Positions 52,611 to 60,873 of a stretch of DNA of 64,000 nucleotides are shown here, in pieces. The stretch is from Chthoniobacter flavus Ellin428 (lineage in GTDB: Bacteria; Verrucomicrobiota; Verrucomicrobiia; Chthoniobacterales; Chthoniobacteraceae). The number at the start of each line of letters is the position of its first letter. Within the stretch, counting starts at the first letter, position 1. Below the pieces are notes generated by a model. The model had not been told where the DNA came from. It saw only the letters and a list, made by a program, of their open reading frames with translations, and did not search any database. The stretch spans positions 1 to 64,000 of the forward strand of contig NZ_ABVL01000005.1 of the NCBI RefSeq assembly GCF_000173075.1, given 5' to 3'. Position numbers and translations under genes: made by a program.

Positions 52611-53678
52611 TCAGCCCTCGTCTGAATTGGCGCTGCCGGCAGCGACGCCCACCGCCGTGGCCATGCGCAACGGCACGTGCGGGATGGGGGAATCGTGATC
52701 GAGGTATTCGCCGCAGATGCGGAAGAAATCCGCCTTGGTTATCACGCGGCGGATGGAGTGCTGAAATTGCCCCGTCGGCTCCACGCCGTCGCTGATGTAG
52801 GTGAGATACTTCTTCATCTTCTGCACCTGCGAGGTTTCGCGCACCTGTGGGTCGCAAACGGCCTCGTAGAGCGCCTGAATGTATTCGAGCACTTCGCGGC
52901 CGGTCGGCTGGTAAATTGGTTCGCTGCGGCGATGCTGGCGGATCTGCTGGAAAATCCAGGGATTGCGGATCGCCGCGCGGCCGATCATGAGGCCGCGCGC
53001 CCCGGTCAAATTGAGCACCTCCTCCGCGCTGTGCACCGACGAGACGTTGCCATTCGCCACCACCGGACAGGGCATGGCGGCGACGGCGCGGGCGATGTAT
53101 TCGTAGTGCACTTCGCTGCGATACATCTCCTTCACCGTGCGCCCGTGCACGGTCAGCAGGTCGAGCGAATGACGCGCATAGATCGGCAACATCTGCTCGA
53201 AAACGGACGGATCATCGAAGCCGATGCGCGTCTTCACCGTGAAGGGAATGGTGACCGCCTCGCGCAGGGCGCCGAGAATGGAATCGACGCGCTCCGGGTC
53301 GCGTAAGAGGCCGCCACCGGCGCACTTGCGATAAACCACCGGCACCGGGCAGCCGAGATTCAGGTCGATGGCGGCGACGGGATGCTGCTCCAGTTCCTTT
53401 GCCGCGCGCACGAGACTGGGGATGTCGTTGCCCATCATCTGCGCGACCACGGGACGCCCGGTGGGATTCTTCGTGATGGAAGCGAGGATGTCGGGATCGA
53501 GCCGCGAGTCCGGATGGACGCGGAAATATTCCGTCACGCACAAATCCGCCCCGCCGTAGCGCGTTAGGAGCTGCCAGAAGGGCAGATCCGTGACGTCCTG
53601 CATGGGCGCGAGAAGGAGCAGTGGGTCGCCGCTCTGGAGCAGAGTGTGAAGTGCAGTATGCGGGTTCAAACCCTCCAC
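52611..53678 (-). CDS. dus: tRNA-dihydrouridine synthase
   Basis: FMN-dependent reductase that makes dihydrouridine in the tRNA D loop. The 355-residue protein has the FMN-binding LLAPMQDVTDLPFWQLL, LNLGCPVPVVYRKCAGGGLL with the catalytic Cys, KTRIGFDD, and the C-terminal helical tRNA-binding domain (VQKMKKYLTYISDGV). Which of the Dus subfamilies it belongs to is not settled. Confidence 0.93.
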   Translation of the reverse strand: MEGLNPHTALHTLLQSGDPLLLLAPMQDVTDLPFWQLLTRYGGADLCVTEYFRVHPDSRLDPDILASITKNPTGRPVVAQMMGNDIPSLVRAAKELEQHPVAAIDLNLGCPVPVVYRKCAGGGLLRDPERVDSILGALREAVTIPFTVKTRIGFDDPSVFEQMLPIYARHSLDLLTVHGRTVKEMYRSEVHYEYIARAVAAMPCPVVANGNVSSVHSAEEVLNLTGARGLMIGRAAIRNPWIFQQIRQHRRSEPIYQPTGREVLEYIQALYEAVCDPQVRETSQVQKMKKYLTYISDGVEPTGQFQHSIRRVITKADFFRICGEYLDHDSPIPHVPLRMATAVGVAAGSANSDEG

Positions 53679-53751
53679 CTTTCGGCAGATACCAGAAACG
53701 GGCGACTCTTATTTTCGTTGCCATCTCCTTTCGGTATCCCTGCGAGGGAAA

Positions 53752-53830
53752 GAAGAGCCCGCGAATCACACAAATGACACGAATGAAACCTTCTTCATTC
53801 GCGTTATCTGAGTGATCCGCGGGCTTCTTC
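53752..53830. repeat. Word-palindrome between dus and bactofilin (CGCGAATCAC / ACGAATGAA words)
   Basis: The left arm GAAGAGCCCGCGAATCAC, with ACACGAATGAA, is mirrored by TTCATTCGCG and GATCCGCGGGCTTCTTC. The inner loop is short. It is the main content of the 220-base gap. Confidence 0.78.
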
Positions 53831-53898
53831 GCTGTCTTTGATCGATGCGGGCAGGATCCGATTGCGGTCTGCCGCTACCGTGCTGGAGCGCGCCGCGT

Positions 53899-54265
53899 TT
53901 AGCGGGGCTTCTGCTGTGCGGCGCGATGCTTCGCGTCCGGCGTAATCTCCGCTTTACCGATCAAGGTCGCGCCTTCGTCCATCGCGAGGCGATTGGTCGT
54001 GAGGCTGCCGACGAGCGAAGCCGAACCCTTGAGTTCGCAGCGGCCGGTGACCAACACATCACCCTGCACCGTGCCGTGCAAAACGAGCGAAGCGGCCTGA
54101 ATGTTGCCATTGATCTTGGCTTTCGGGCCAATGATCAGGACCTCGCCGATGATGTCACCGCCGTGCAACTGGCCGTCGAAGCTGAGTTCGCCGGTGAAGG
54201 TGAGCGTGCCGGTGATTTCGACATCGCTGAGAATGGTGCTGGAGCGGAGGCTAGGTGGGTTTCAT
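53899..54265 (-). pseudogene. Bactofilin with an apparent 5' frameshift
   Basis: Polymer-forming cytoskeletal protein. The conserved beta-helix reads SSTILSDVEITGTLTFTGEL, SFDGQLHGGDIIGEV, KINGNIQAASLVLHGTVQG, and so on, to LIGKAEI, then a basic tail. In that frame there is no ATG/GTG before a TGA at about 54262; the only ATG, at 54265, reads MKPT then TAG. Removing one base near 54252 joins MKPT to SLRSSTILSDV and gives an intact bactofilin of about 121 residues. Without that, translation could begin only at an internal TTG and lose the first strands. Sequencing insertion or true pseudogene. Confidence 0.85.
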
Positions 54266-54352
54266 GAAAAGGGCCTCAATTGTACTGGTGTTGCGCCATT
54301 GGGCCGAGTTGGAATTTTTTGACGAAATTGCAGCCGATTTGCGGAACTCGCT

Positions 54353-54445
54353 CGCGCCTCTTTAGAGGCTGCGCGGAACTACGGTTGTGTTCGCCCTGAA
54401 CTTCCTAGGGCGTCGCGACAAGATGATGACCCGAGTCATCTTTTT
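54353..54445 (+). ncRNA. Candidate small RNA or attenuator upstream of SpoIIAA-like 2
   Basis: Within the 333-base gap, three consecutive hairpins occur on the plus strand: GCGCCTC/GAGGCTGCGC (54353-54374), CGCCCT/AGGGCG (54392-54412) and GATGAC/GTCATC (54425-54440). The last is followed by TTTTT, a classical terminator. No plus-strand gene ends upstream, so the terminator must close a short transcript or a leader of the gene at 54599. Confidence 0.5.
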
Positions 54446-54598
54446 GGTCGGATTGGGGGCGGAAACACGTGTGCCAACCATCCTTGAAAGAGTGGTCTTT
54501 ACGGTGGCGTGAATCCTGTCTCCTTGCGCAAAGAGGCATTCCTTCGAACCCCAAAAGGCACCCGCTGCCCGGCCCGGGATGCGAACTTCTTTAGAGTC

Positions 54599-54964
54599 AT
54601 GAAAACCACGGCACATGTTGATGAATTTGTTCACGGCCGAGTGCTGGATGTGAACCTGCATGGCAAGCTGAGCCGATCCGATTTCGACCACATCGTGCCC
54701 GAGACGGAGCGCCTGATTCAGAAATACGGGAAGATCCGGATCCTGGTGATCCTGCACGATTTCGACGGTTGGGACTTGGGAGCGACGTGGGAGGAAATCA
54801 AGTGGGAGGCGAAGCATTTCAATCATGTCGATCGCATCGCCATCGTCGGCGACGAGCGATGGCACAAGCGGATGGCCAGCCTGTGCGGTTCCTTTACCAC
54901 GGCGCGGGTGCACTATTTCGCGCTCGATGCCCTCGATGCGGCTTACCAATGGGTGGACGCGTAG
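54599..54964 (+). CDS. SpoIIAA-like (STAS-related) protein 2
   Basis: 121 residues, paralog of the gene at 45846: MKTTAHVDEFVHGRVLDVNL and YGKIRILVILHDFDGWDLG match its MKITAHVDE and YGKIRVLVIMHEFHGWDAG. It lacks the extra C-terminal 30 residues of the first copy. The stop codon overlaps the first base pair of the 54963-55021 palindrome. A candidate attenuator lies upstream. Confidence 0.85.
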   Translation: MKTTAHVDEFVHGRVLDVNLHGKLSRSDFDHIVPETERLIQKYGKIRILVILHDFDGWDLGATWEEIKWEAKHFNHVDRIAIVGDERWHKRMASLCGSFTTARVHYFALDALDAAYQWVDA

Positions 54965-55021
54965 TGGCAGCGGCATCCCTGCCGCTGATCGTGAAACGCA
55001 AAGCGGCAGGATGCCGCCACT
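54963..55021. repeat. Word-palindrome between SpoIIAA-like 2 and DUF2127
   Basis: AGTGGCAGCGGCATCCCTGC, then CGC, faces GCGGCAGGATGCCGCCACT. It begins inside the TAG stop of the upstream gene. Same words as 51748-51808; both lie between convergent genes. Confidence 0.85.
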
Positions 55022-55043
55022 CTGCTTGCCATCGGCCGCTGCC

Positions 55044-55508
55044 TCACGCCGGCTTGCGCCGGATCATTACGATCAAATAGATCCCAATCGCGATGTTCAC
55101 GAGGAGAATGACGACCTTCAGCGCGGTGAAATGTTTCGCGAGTTCGTAGATCTCCAGGGGCACGAGTGAGAACGTGATGATCGTCGTCAGGTATTCGGCC
55201 CAGCGCTGCTTGAACAACAAGCCGGTGCCCTCGACCATGAAAACGGCTCCGTAGGTGAAGGTGAGACTGCTGAGTCGTTTCAATGTGCGGTCGTCGATGA
55301 GCCCGGCCCGGTGCAGGAGTGACGTGATGTAACGATTGCCGGGATCGAAGTGCAGCTCTCGAATCCAGTGGCTCATCGTCGCCTCGAGGTCGTGATTCAC
55401 GGCCTTCAAGAGTCCCGTCGCCAGGACGACGAGCATGATTCCTTGCAGGAGCTTGTACGTGCCGATCCAGAGGAGACTGGCTTCACCGCGACGCGCTGTG
55501 GGACTCAT
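55044..55508 (-). CDS. DUF2127 family membrane protein
   Basis: 154 residues with four hydrophobic segments (IGTYKLLQGIMLVVLATGLL, FTYGAVFMVEGTGLL, FSLVPLEIYELAKHFT, VILLVNIAIGIYLIVMI). The YKLLQG start and the HFT-x4-V segment fit DUF2127. Function unknown. It starts 14 bp from the L,D-transpeptidase stop, so the two form one transcript. Confidence 0.82.
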   Translation of the reverse strand: MSPTARRGEASLLWIGTYKLLQGIMLVVLATGLLKAVNHDLEATMSHWIRELHFDPGNRYITSLLHRAGLIDDRTLKRLSSLTFTYGAVFMVEGTGLLFKQRWAEYLTTIITFSLVPLEIYELAKHFTALKVVILLVNIAIGIYLIVMIRRKPA

Positions 55509-55522
55509 GAATTTTCCAATCC

Positions 55523-56614
55523 CTACGGCTTTTTCGCCGCGCCGCCAATCGCTCCGAGCGGGCTGTTATCGTCGACGGTGACGGGCACCCCCGGCTTCAC
55601 CATCCCGGCGAGTTTCACCACGTCCCAATTCGCCAGTCGAATGCAGCCGTGGCTCGCGTTGCGCCCGATCGAGTCGGGATCGTTCGTCCCGTGAATGCCG
55701 ATGCCTTTTTTGTTCAACGCGATCCAGAGCACGCCGACGGGATTGTTCGGTCCGGGCGGCAGAAGGTTGGCGTGCGAACTGCGTTCGCCCTTCTTCAGCA
55801 TGAGTGGGTCGTAGCGGAAGGTCGGCATTTTGGCGACCGCCTTGACCGTCCAGTGGCCGATGGGCGAAGCGGTTTGTTGCGAACCCACGGTGACGGGAAA
55901 GGCCGCGGCTACTTTGTCGTCGACGAGCACTTCGAGCATCTCGTCCTTTACACCCACGTGCAGCGAAAGCTTGGCTTCGGCGCCTGACTTTTCGGCCTTC
56001 TCGTTGCTCGGCGTGGCATTGTCCTCGCCGAGTTCGTTGGCGATCACCGCCTTTTCCTCCGCGCCGGGTTGGATGCCTTTCACCGCGCTGAGTTCGAACG
56101 GCTTCACATTTGGCACGGTGACTTGATCGCCCGCTTTCAGCTTATCCGTCTTCCTGGGATTCAGTTCCTTGAAGAACTGCAGCGCGCAATGGAATTTCTC
56201 CGCCACGCCTTCGGCCACGGTGGCGTAGGGCAGGCGCTTCACTTTCGCCTCGGCGACTGGGCCGCTGGGCAGTTCGCCGACATTGGCCAGGTCGTCCGCG
56301 GTAACGGTGTAGGTCGTGAAAACTGGGTCGACGCCGGAGAGGTCGAGCCCGGTCGTGTCCAACGGCGCTTTGGGATTCGCCGGCGTTGATGACTCTGGCA
56401 GTCCCTTGGCCTGACGGTAGAGTGTCAGCGCCTTCTTTGTGAACTCGCCCTGCTGGCCGTCGATTTTGCCCGGGCCGAAGTTCGCGTTATCGAGGAAAAT
56501 TTGCAGCCGCGTGTTCTGCTCGAGTTGCTGGTGGTTTGGCTTGGGTGTCGCGGCGTGGACGCTTATCGCCACACCCAACGCCATCGTGAAAACAGCGCGC
56601 AAATAGGCTTTCAT
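55523..56614 (-). CDS. L,D-transpeptidase (YkuD domain)
   Basis: 363 residues with a signal peptide (KAYLRAVFTMALGVAISVHA). An N-terminal peptidoglycan-binding-like domain (LQIFLDNANFGPGKIDGQQG) and a LysM-like segment (KFHCALQFFKELNPRKTDKL) precede the YkuD catalytic domain with GIHGTNDPDSIGRNASHGCI (catalytic His and Cys). It makes 3-3 cross-links or attaches proteins to peptidoglycan. The ATG at the signal peptide is used; a long upstream in-frame stretch looks non-coding. Confidence 0.92.
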   Translation of the reverse strand: MKAYLRAVFTMALGVAISVHAATPKPNHQQLEQNTRLQIFLDNANFGPGKIDGQQGEFTKKALTLYRQAKGLPESSTPANPKAPLDTTGLDLSGVDPVFTTYTVTADDLANVGELPSGPVAEAKVKRLPYATVAEGVAEKFHCALQFFKELNPRKTDKLKAGDQVTVPNVKPFELSAVKGIQPGAEEKAVIANELGEDNATPSNEKAEKSGAEAKLSLHVGVKDEMLEVLVDDKVAAAFPVTVGSQQTASPIGHWTVKAVAKMPTFRYDPLMLKKGERSSHANLLPPGPNNPVGVLWIALNKKGIGIHGTNDPDSIGRNASHGCIRLANWDVVKLAGMVKPGVPVTVDDNSPLGAIGGAAKKP

Positions 56615-56681
56615 ACCTATGAAAATCGCAGGCGCACGGGCTGATAGCCGTGTCGCGGCGCGATTGCCGTCGACGCGCCCT

Positions 56682-57851
56682 TTATTCCTGCGGCTTGGAT
56701 TCCACGACCTTCTGCGCGGCGGCGATGTAGGCCACGATGCGGGCCTGCTGCGCGCTATCGATCCGTGCCCGGCCGGACATATTGCCGACCATGCGCTCCC
56801 AACTGGACATCGAGCGCGAGTCGAGCAGGTCGAGATCGTGGCATTCGGTGCAGCGATTCGTGTAAAGGCTGTGGCCCTCGGCCAACTCCTTCGCATCGCC
56901 GCCCTTCACGACCGCCATGAAGGCCGCGTCCACCGGCGGCGCGGTCTGCGACTCGAAGGCTTCTCCCATGTCCTTTTTCAATGACAAAAGCTTGGGATAA
57001 TCGGCGCAAAGCTTCAGGCCCATCTCCAGGGCGGTGAGGGCGTGTGGCGTGCCTTTCGGGAAACGGCGCATCCGTTCCGCGTCTTCGTATTTTTGTCCGG
57101 CCTCTTCGACGTCTTTTTGCACTTTGGTCTGGAAGGCCTTGAGGTCCGGGCGATTGGGTTCGGCCTGGAGACCGAGGTCGATTTCCTCGGTGGCATTCAT
57201 GAGGCACCGCATGGCGATAGCCTGGCGGGTGCGCGCGACGGCGCGGGTGCTCGTCGCGACCTTTGGCTCCAGCGCTGCGCGATCCAGCTTCGTGGCCGGC
57301 GCGGTGGTACCGCCGAGTCGATCGGTCCCCTGGTCGACGGCGAGTGCGAGGGAAAGGTAGCCGAGCTTCTCCAATTGTGCCGCCGTTTCGCGCAGGACTC
57401 CGAGCGCGGCGGCATTGCGCGAGGCGATGGCGCCTTGCAGCCGCGGAGCGAGGGCCAGGACGAGCGCCTTGTATTTTTCATCCTGCGCCGCGCGGGAGAG
57501 GAGCGGGCGCATGATGTCGTAGCGCTGATCGCGAAATGCTTCGATGCTGCCCAGGAGATCGAGCCAGCCATCGTGCGGTGCTTCTTCGACCGCATCGGCC
57601 GGGATGGTCACGGCAACGGGTGCGCCGTCCTTCTTATAGAAAGGCACGAAGACCAGGCCGCGGGCGAGATCCTCATGGATGACGGGGAATTCCTGCCCCT
57701 TGGCGGCGCCGACGAAATTCTTGCCTTCGAACTGGAGCATTTCGCCGCGGGAAACGCGCACGAGTTCGCCCGGCGCGAAGACGGCAGGGGCCGCCGTCGC
57801 GCTCACTTGGAGCAGGGCGAGGCTGGCGGGGAGGAGGAATCGGCGGACCAT
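56682..57851 (-). CDS. Exported c-type cytochrome-domain protein
   Basis: 389 residues with a signal peptide (VRRFLLPASLALLQVSATA). The N-terminal region is strand-rich (ELVRVSRGEMLQFEGKNF) and the middle is helical. The single heme motif is CTECH near residue 335, followed by a short helical end (SSWERMVGNMSGRARIDSA, then axial Met likely within MSSWERM or MVGNM). A periplasmic electron carrier or heme-sensor. Family beyond the cytochrome domain not recognised. Confidence 0.8.
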   Translation of the reverse strand: MVRRFLLPASLALLQVSATAAPAVFAPGELVRVSRGEMLQFEGKNFVGAAKGQEFPVIHEDLARGLVFVPFYKKDGAPVAVTIPADAVEEAPHDGWLDLLGSIEAFRDQRYDIMRPLLSRAAQDEKYKALVLALAPRLQGAIASRNAAALGVLRETAAQLEKLGYLSLALAVDQGTDRLGGTTAPATKLDRAALEPKVATSTRAVARTRQAIAMRCLMNATEEIDLGLQAEPNRPDLKAFQTKVQKDVEEAGQKYEDAERMRRFPKGTPHALTALEMGLKLCADYPKLLSLKKDMGEAFESQTAPPVDAAFMAVVKGGDAKELAEGHSLYTNRCTECHDLDLLDSRSMSSWERMVGNMSGRARIDSAQQARIVAYIAAAQKVVESKPQE

Positions 57852-57913
57852 GGGAGGTGGAGAAGGGTTAGAATGAAATGCTCCGTCACGCAAGTGTAGG
57901 TCGAGGCCGTCTC

Positions 57914-57989
57914 AAATGCGGAATTTGGAATGCGGAATGCGGAATGGGTGCGCCGTATTCCGCATTCCGCACTCCGCATTCCGAATTTC
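57914..57989. repeat. Word-palindrome upstream of the cytochrome gene (GGAATGC words)
   Basis: The left arm GGAATTTGGAATGCGGAATG, then CGGAATG, is mirrored by TATTCCGCATTCCGC and ACTCCGCATTCCGAATTT. A 10-base loop intervenes. It lies between two minus-strand genes. Confidence 0.88.
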
Positions 57990-58004
57990 TCCCTTGGAGT
58001 ATCC

Positions 58005-58898
58005 TCAGCGATGGGGGCTCTGAGTAATGAGGAAGATCGCGGCCAACAGCAGCAGCGAGCCGCCGAGGCGGCGCAGCATGACCGCGCGGCCGTGTCCACG
58101 CTCGGCATTGCCAAACCAACTGCCAATGGTCCAGACGAGCACCACGCTCCAGAGGCCGCGGGAGTTGTAGAGCACGTTGGTCGAAGTCGCGCCGATGGTG
58201 ATGATCGACCACGCGACGCCACAGGCCTGCACGGCGAGCATGCCGCCGCCGGCGGCCATCCAGCGCCAGCTTTCCGCCGGGACGGCGCGCCGGTCGCCGC
58301 GCAAGACGGGCAACAGCGTGAACGAGCATACGCCCACGGTGAGGAAGAACGTGGCGATGTAATGTGAGAAGCCCCAATCACGAACCCAATGCTGCTGGGT
58401 AATGTCGGTGACCGCGTAAAATGCCGCGGCGCTGAAGCCGTAGACGAGGCTGCGGAAGATCGCTTCCTTATCCGCATGCGGATGGCCGAGACCGAGCAGC
58501 AGTGTCGCGCACGCAGTAAGAAAAACCGCGAGCCACGTCGACGCGCCGATGTGTTCGGTGCCGAGTGCGGCACTGAAAAGGGCCACGAAGACGACTTTCG
58601 AGCCGAGCACTGGGGTAGCCACCGAGACATCGCCACGGCTCAGGGCGAGAAAGGTGAAAATTTGTCCGCCGAAGAAGATGGCGCCGGAGATGATCGCATG
58701 GGTCAGGTTGGTGGCGCTCACCGCGTGCGCGGTCGGCACGAACCAGAGCAGGGAAAAGAGCGTGGCCTGCACCCAGTTGGTGGTGAAATTCACCCGCCAT
58801 GGTCCAGCGCCCTCGGTGCCGCGCTTGAGCATGATCGCGGCAAAAGCATATCCCAGCGCTGAACCGAGCGGTACGAGCATGGGGGAGGCGATGGACAT
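58005..58898 (-). CDS. EamA/DMT-family transporter
   Basis: 297 residues with ten hydrophobic helices in two EamA-like halves (ALGYAFAAIMLKRGTEGAG in the first; FSAAAFYAVTDITQQHWVRD in the second). Drug/metabolite transporter superfamily; substrate unknown. It lies between the cytochrome and HupE-like genes on the same strand, with a 45-bp gap to the latter. Confidence 0.88.
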   Translation of the reverse strand: MSIASPMLVPLGSALGYAFAAIMLKRGTEGAGPWRVNFTTNWVQATLFSLLWFVPTAHAVSATNLTHAIISGAIFFGGQIFTFLALSRGDVSVATPVLGSKVVFVALFSAALGTEHIGASTWLAVFLTACATLLLGLGHPHADKEAIFRSLVYGFSAAAFYAVTDITQQHWVRDWGFSHYIATFFLTVGVCSFTLLPVLRGDRRAVPAESWRWMAAGGGMLAVQACGVAWSIITIGATSTNVLYNSRGLWSVVLVWTIGSWFGNAERGHGRAVMLRRLGGSLLLLAAIFLITQSPHR

Positions 58899-58943
58899 TC
58901 CGCGCGGACGCTGCGGAAGAAGCCCTTCCGGTGCAAGGCGGAA

Positions 58944-60107
58944 TCACCGTGCAAAGAACTGCTCGTGCAAGGCGATGCAGAGATAATACACGCCGCAGAA
59001 CGAAATGAGCAGGGAACCGAAGCGCATGGCGGGACGGGTAAAGCGCTCGTGCAATTGCTGGCGCCCAGCCGCGAGGACGCCGAACAGGGGCAGCACCACG
59101 ACCTGATGTCCGGTCTCCACGCCGAGGCTGAAAGCGACGAGGGCGACCCAGATGCCGATGTGGGGCAGGCCGGCCATGGCGTCGAGCAAGCCTCCGGCGA
59201 AGCCCAACCCATGGACGAGACCGAAGCCGAACGCCACGGCGAGGCGCATCCGCGAATGTGCGTGGCGTGGCCGGACCACATTTTCCAAGGCGACAAAGAT
59301 GATGCTGAGCGCAATGACGGGCTCCACGATCCACGGCGGAAGGCGGAGGATATTGAACACCGAGAGCGTGAGGGTGATCGTGTGAGCCACGGTGAAGGCC
59401 GCGATGACCTTGACCATTTCCCAAAAATTCAGCGTGGCGATGACTAACGCCGCAACGAAGAGCAGGTGATCCCAGCCGGTGAGAATGTGCATCACGCCCT
59501 GCCAGAAGTAGTCGCGGAAGGTGCGCCATTTCCCGGCCTCCGGCGTTGGTGTAGCTTGCGGCGACGCGGTTCCCCAGCCGGTGAAAAAATCCGTGGGCTG
59601 GCGACGGAGCAGCAGCGCGGTGGTGATTTCCGTGGAGTCCGAGCGCTTCAGGCGGACGAGGTAATTGACATCCCACGGCGTGCCGACGGCATACGACCAC
59701 TCGCGCAGCATGTCTTCGGTAATGGTGATCTTTGGGGACGGCGGCCCCGGGAAGGGGTATTCCAATTCGTATTGGTAGTAGGTCTTCTCCGGTTCGGAAA
59801 CTTCCGGGGGCGGGGTGACCTGCAGAATCTTTCCGGTCAGCGTCTGGCCGTTTGCCGTGACATGCAGATGTTGCAGAATGTAATCGCGATCTTTCTCCGC
59901 CGCCGCGGCGACGGCGGCGTCATCGAAGTGGTCCCCTTTCGCAGTGAGGCCTTGGGCTACGGTGATCTCGCGCACGGAAACATTCACCGCCAGGTGGACC
60001 TGCGTCGGCTCGAATTGCACCCACATCGCGTTCTGGAGAAGCGGATGGGCGCTCGCGGCGCATGCTCCCAGCAGCAGCGCAAAAAGAGCGAAGAGCAGCT
60101 GACGCAT
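58944..60107 (-). CDS. HupE/UreJ-family membrane protein with a periplasmic domain
   Basis: 387 residues. Signal peptide (RQLLFALFALLLGACAASA), a soluble beta-rich periplasmic domain to about residue 215, then six membrane helices with GWDHLLFVAALVIATLNFWE, IAAFTVAHTITLTLSVF and FGFGLVHGLGFAGGLLDAM, characteristic of the HupE/UreJ_2 family. HupE/UreJ proteins transport nickel or cobalt; this large version is common in Verrucomicrobiota-like genomes. Only 1 bp separates it from the upstream NAGPA gene. Confidence 0.88.
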   Translation of the reverse strand: MRQLLFALFALLLGACAASAHPLLQNAMWVQFEPTQVHLAVNVSVREITVAQGLTAKGDHFDDAAVAAAAEKDRDYILQHLHVTANGQTLTGKILQVTPPPEVSEPEKTYYQYELEYPFPGPPSPKITITEDMLREWSYAVGTPWDVNYLVRLKRSDSTEITTALLLRRQPTDFFTGWGTASPQATPTPEAGKWRTFRDYFWQGVMHILTGWDHLLFVAALVIATLNFWEMVKVIAAFTVAHTITLTLSVFNILRLPPWIVEPVIALSIIFVALENVVRPRHAHSRMRLAVAFGFGLVHGLGFAGGLLDAMAGLPHIGIWVALVAFSLGVETGHQVVVLPLFGVLAAGRQQLHERFTRPAMRFGSLLISFCGVYYLCIALHEQFFAR

Positions 60108-60108
60108 C

Positions 60109-60864
60109 TTATCGAGGGACGATCGCCAGATAGTTGCGCACGCTCTTCCATTCCCGCGCATAGAACGGTGGCGTGCCGCGCACCCACAGTGCCGTGCTGG
60201 TGCCGCCATCGAGATTCATCGCGCGAATGATTTTGCCCTCCGGAAAGATGGACGATGTGGCGAGCAGATCCGCCATGCCGGCAAGGGTGGTGCTCTTGCA
60301 GATCAGGAATCCGCAACGTCCTTTGGCATTTTGAAACACCACCGTCCGCGCGGCTTCCTTGGTGGCTTCGAGACCGGGGATCGGCTTTTCCTTCTCTATG
60401 AGGAATGGGCCGGCCTGCAGCGCCTCGCGCACCGCCGATGAGCCTTTGAAAGCGCCGGTCCGCTGAAGGGTGATCGTCGTGGGCATCACACTCAGCACGC
60501 CGCTGAGCAACTTCGCGCGTTCGAGTGGATGAATCTCCACCCCTTGCCGCACGACGAGTCCGAGCGGGGTCCGATCTGGATGAAAGTAACCGCCGTTGAC
60601 TCCCGCCAGCGCGCCGCGCTTCTCCGAAGCCGTGCCGAGATCGAAAGCGCCGGTTGGATTGTCCATCACGGCAAAGGCACAGGCTTTCGGATTAAATGTC
60701 ACGACCCAGAGCGTCACATCACCAGCGTCGCCTTGCACGTGGCGTTCCGTGAACTCGAGTTCCGTCGGCGCGGGGCGATCCGCGCTCTCCTTCAGCACCC
60801 ACGCGGCGGAGGCCAACTGCGTGGTCAATGCGAGGACGAGCAGACAAACGAAGAAGCGATACAT
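60109..60864 (-). CDS. Phosphodiester glycosidase (NAGPA-like) family protein
   Basis: 251 residues with a signal peptide (YRFFVCLLVLALTTQLASA). The NAGPA domain has LAGVNGGYFHPDRTPLGLV and the C-terminal AMNLDGGTSTALWVRG. Probably hydrolyses sugar-phosphodiester bonds in cell-wall or other glycans in the periplasm. It lies between the regulator (10 bp) and the HupE-like gene (1 bp), so all three are likely co-transcribed. Confidence 0.87.
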   Translation of the reverse strand: MYRFFVCLLVLALTTQLASAAWVLKESADRPAPTELEFTERHVQGDAGDVTLWVVTFNPKACAFAVMDNPTGAFDLGTASEKRGALAGVNGGYFHPDRTPLGLVVRQGVEIHPLERAKLLSGVLSVMPTTITLQRTGAFKGSSAVREALQAGPFLIEKEKPIPGLEATKEAARTVVFQNAKGRCGFLICKSTTLAGMADLLATSSIFPEGKIIRAMNLDGGTSTALWVRGTPPFYAREWKSVRNYLAIVPR

Positions 60865-60873
60865 GCGTCGCTT

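Noticed and set aside
1846..57989. REP elements mobilised by a RAYT transposase
   Set aside because: No RAYT/IS200-like transposase gene in the window, and words differ between loci.
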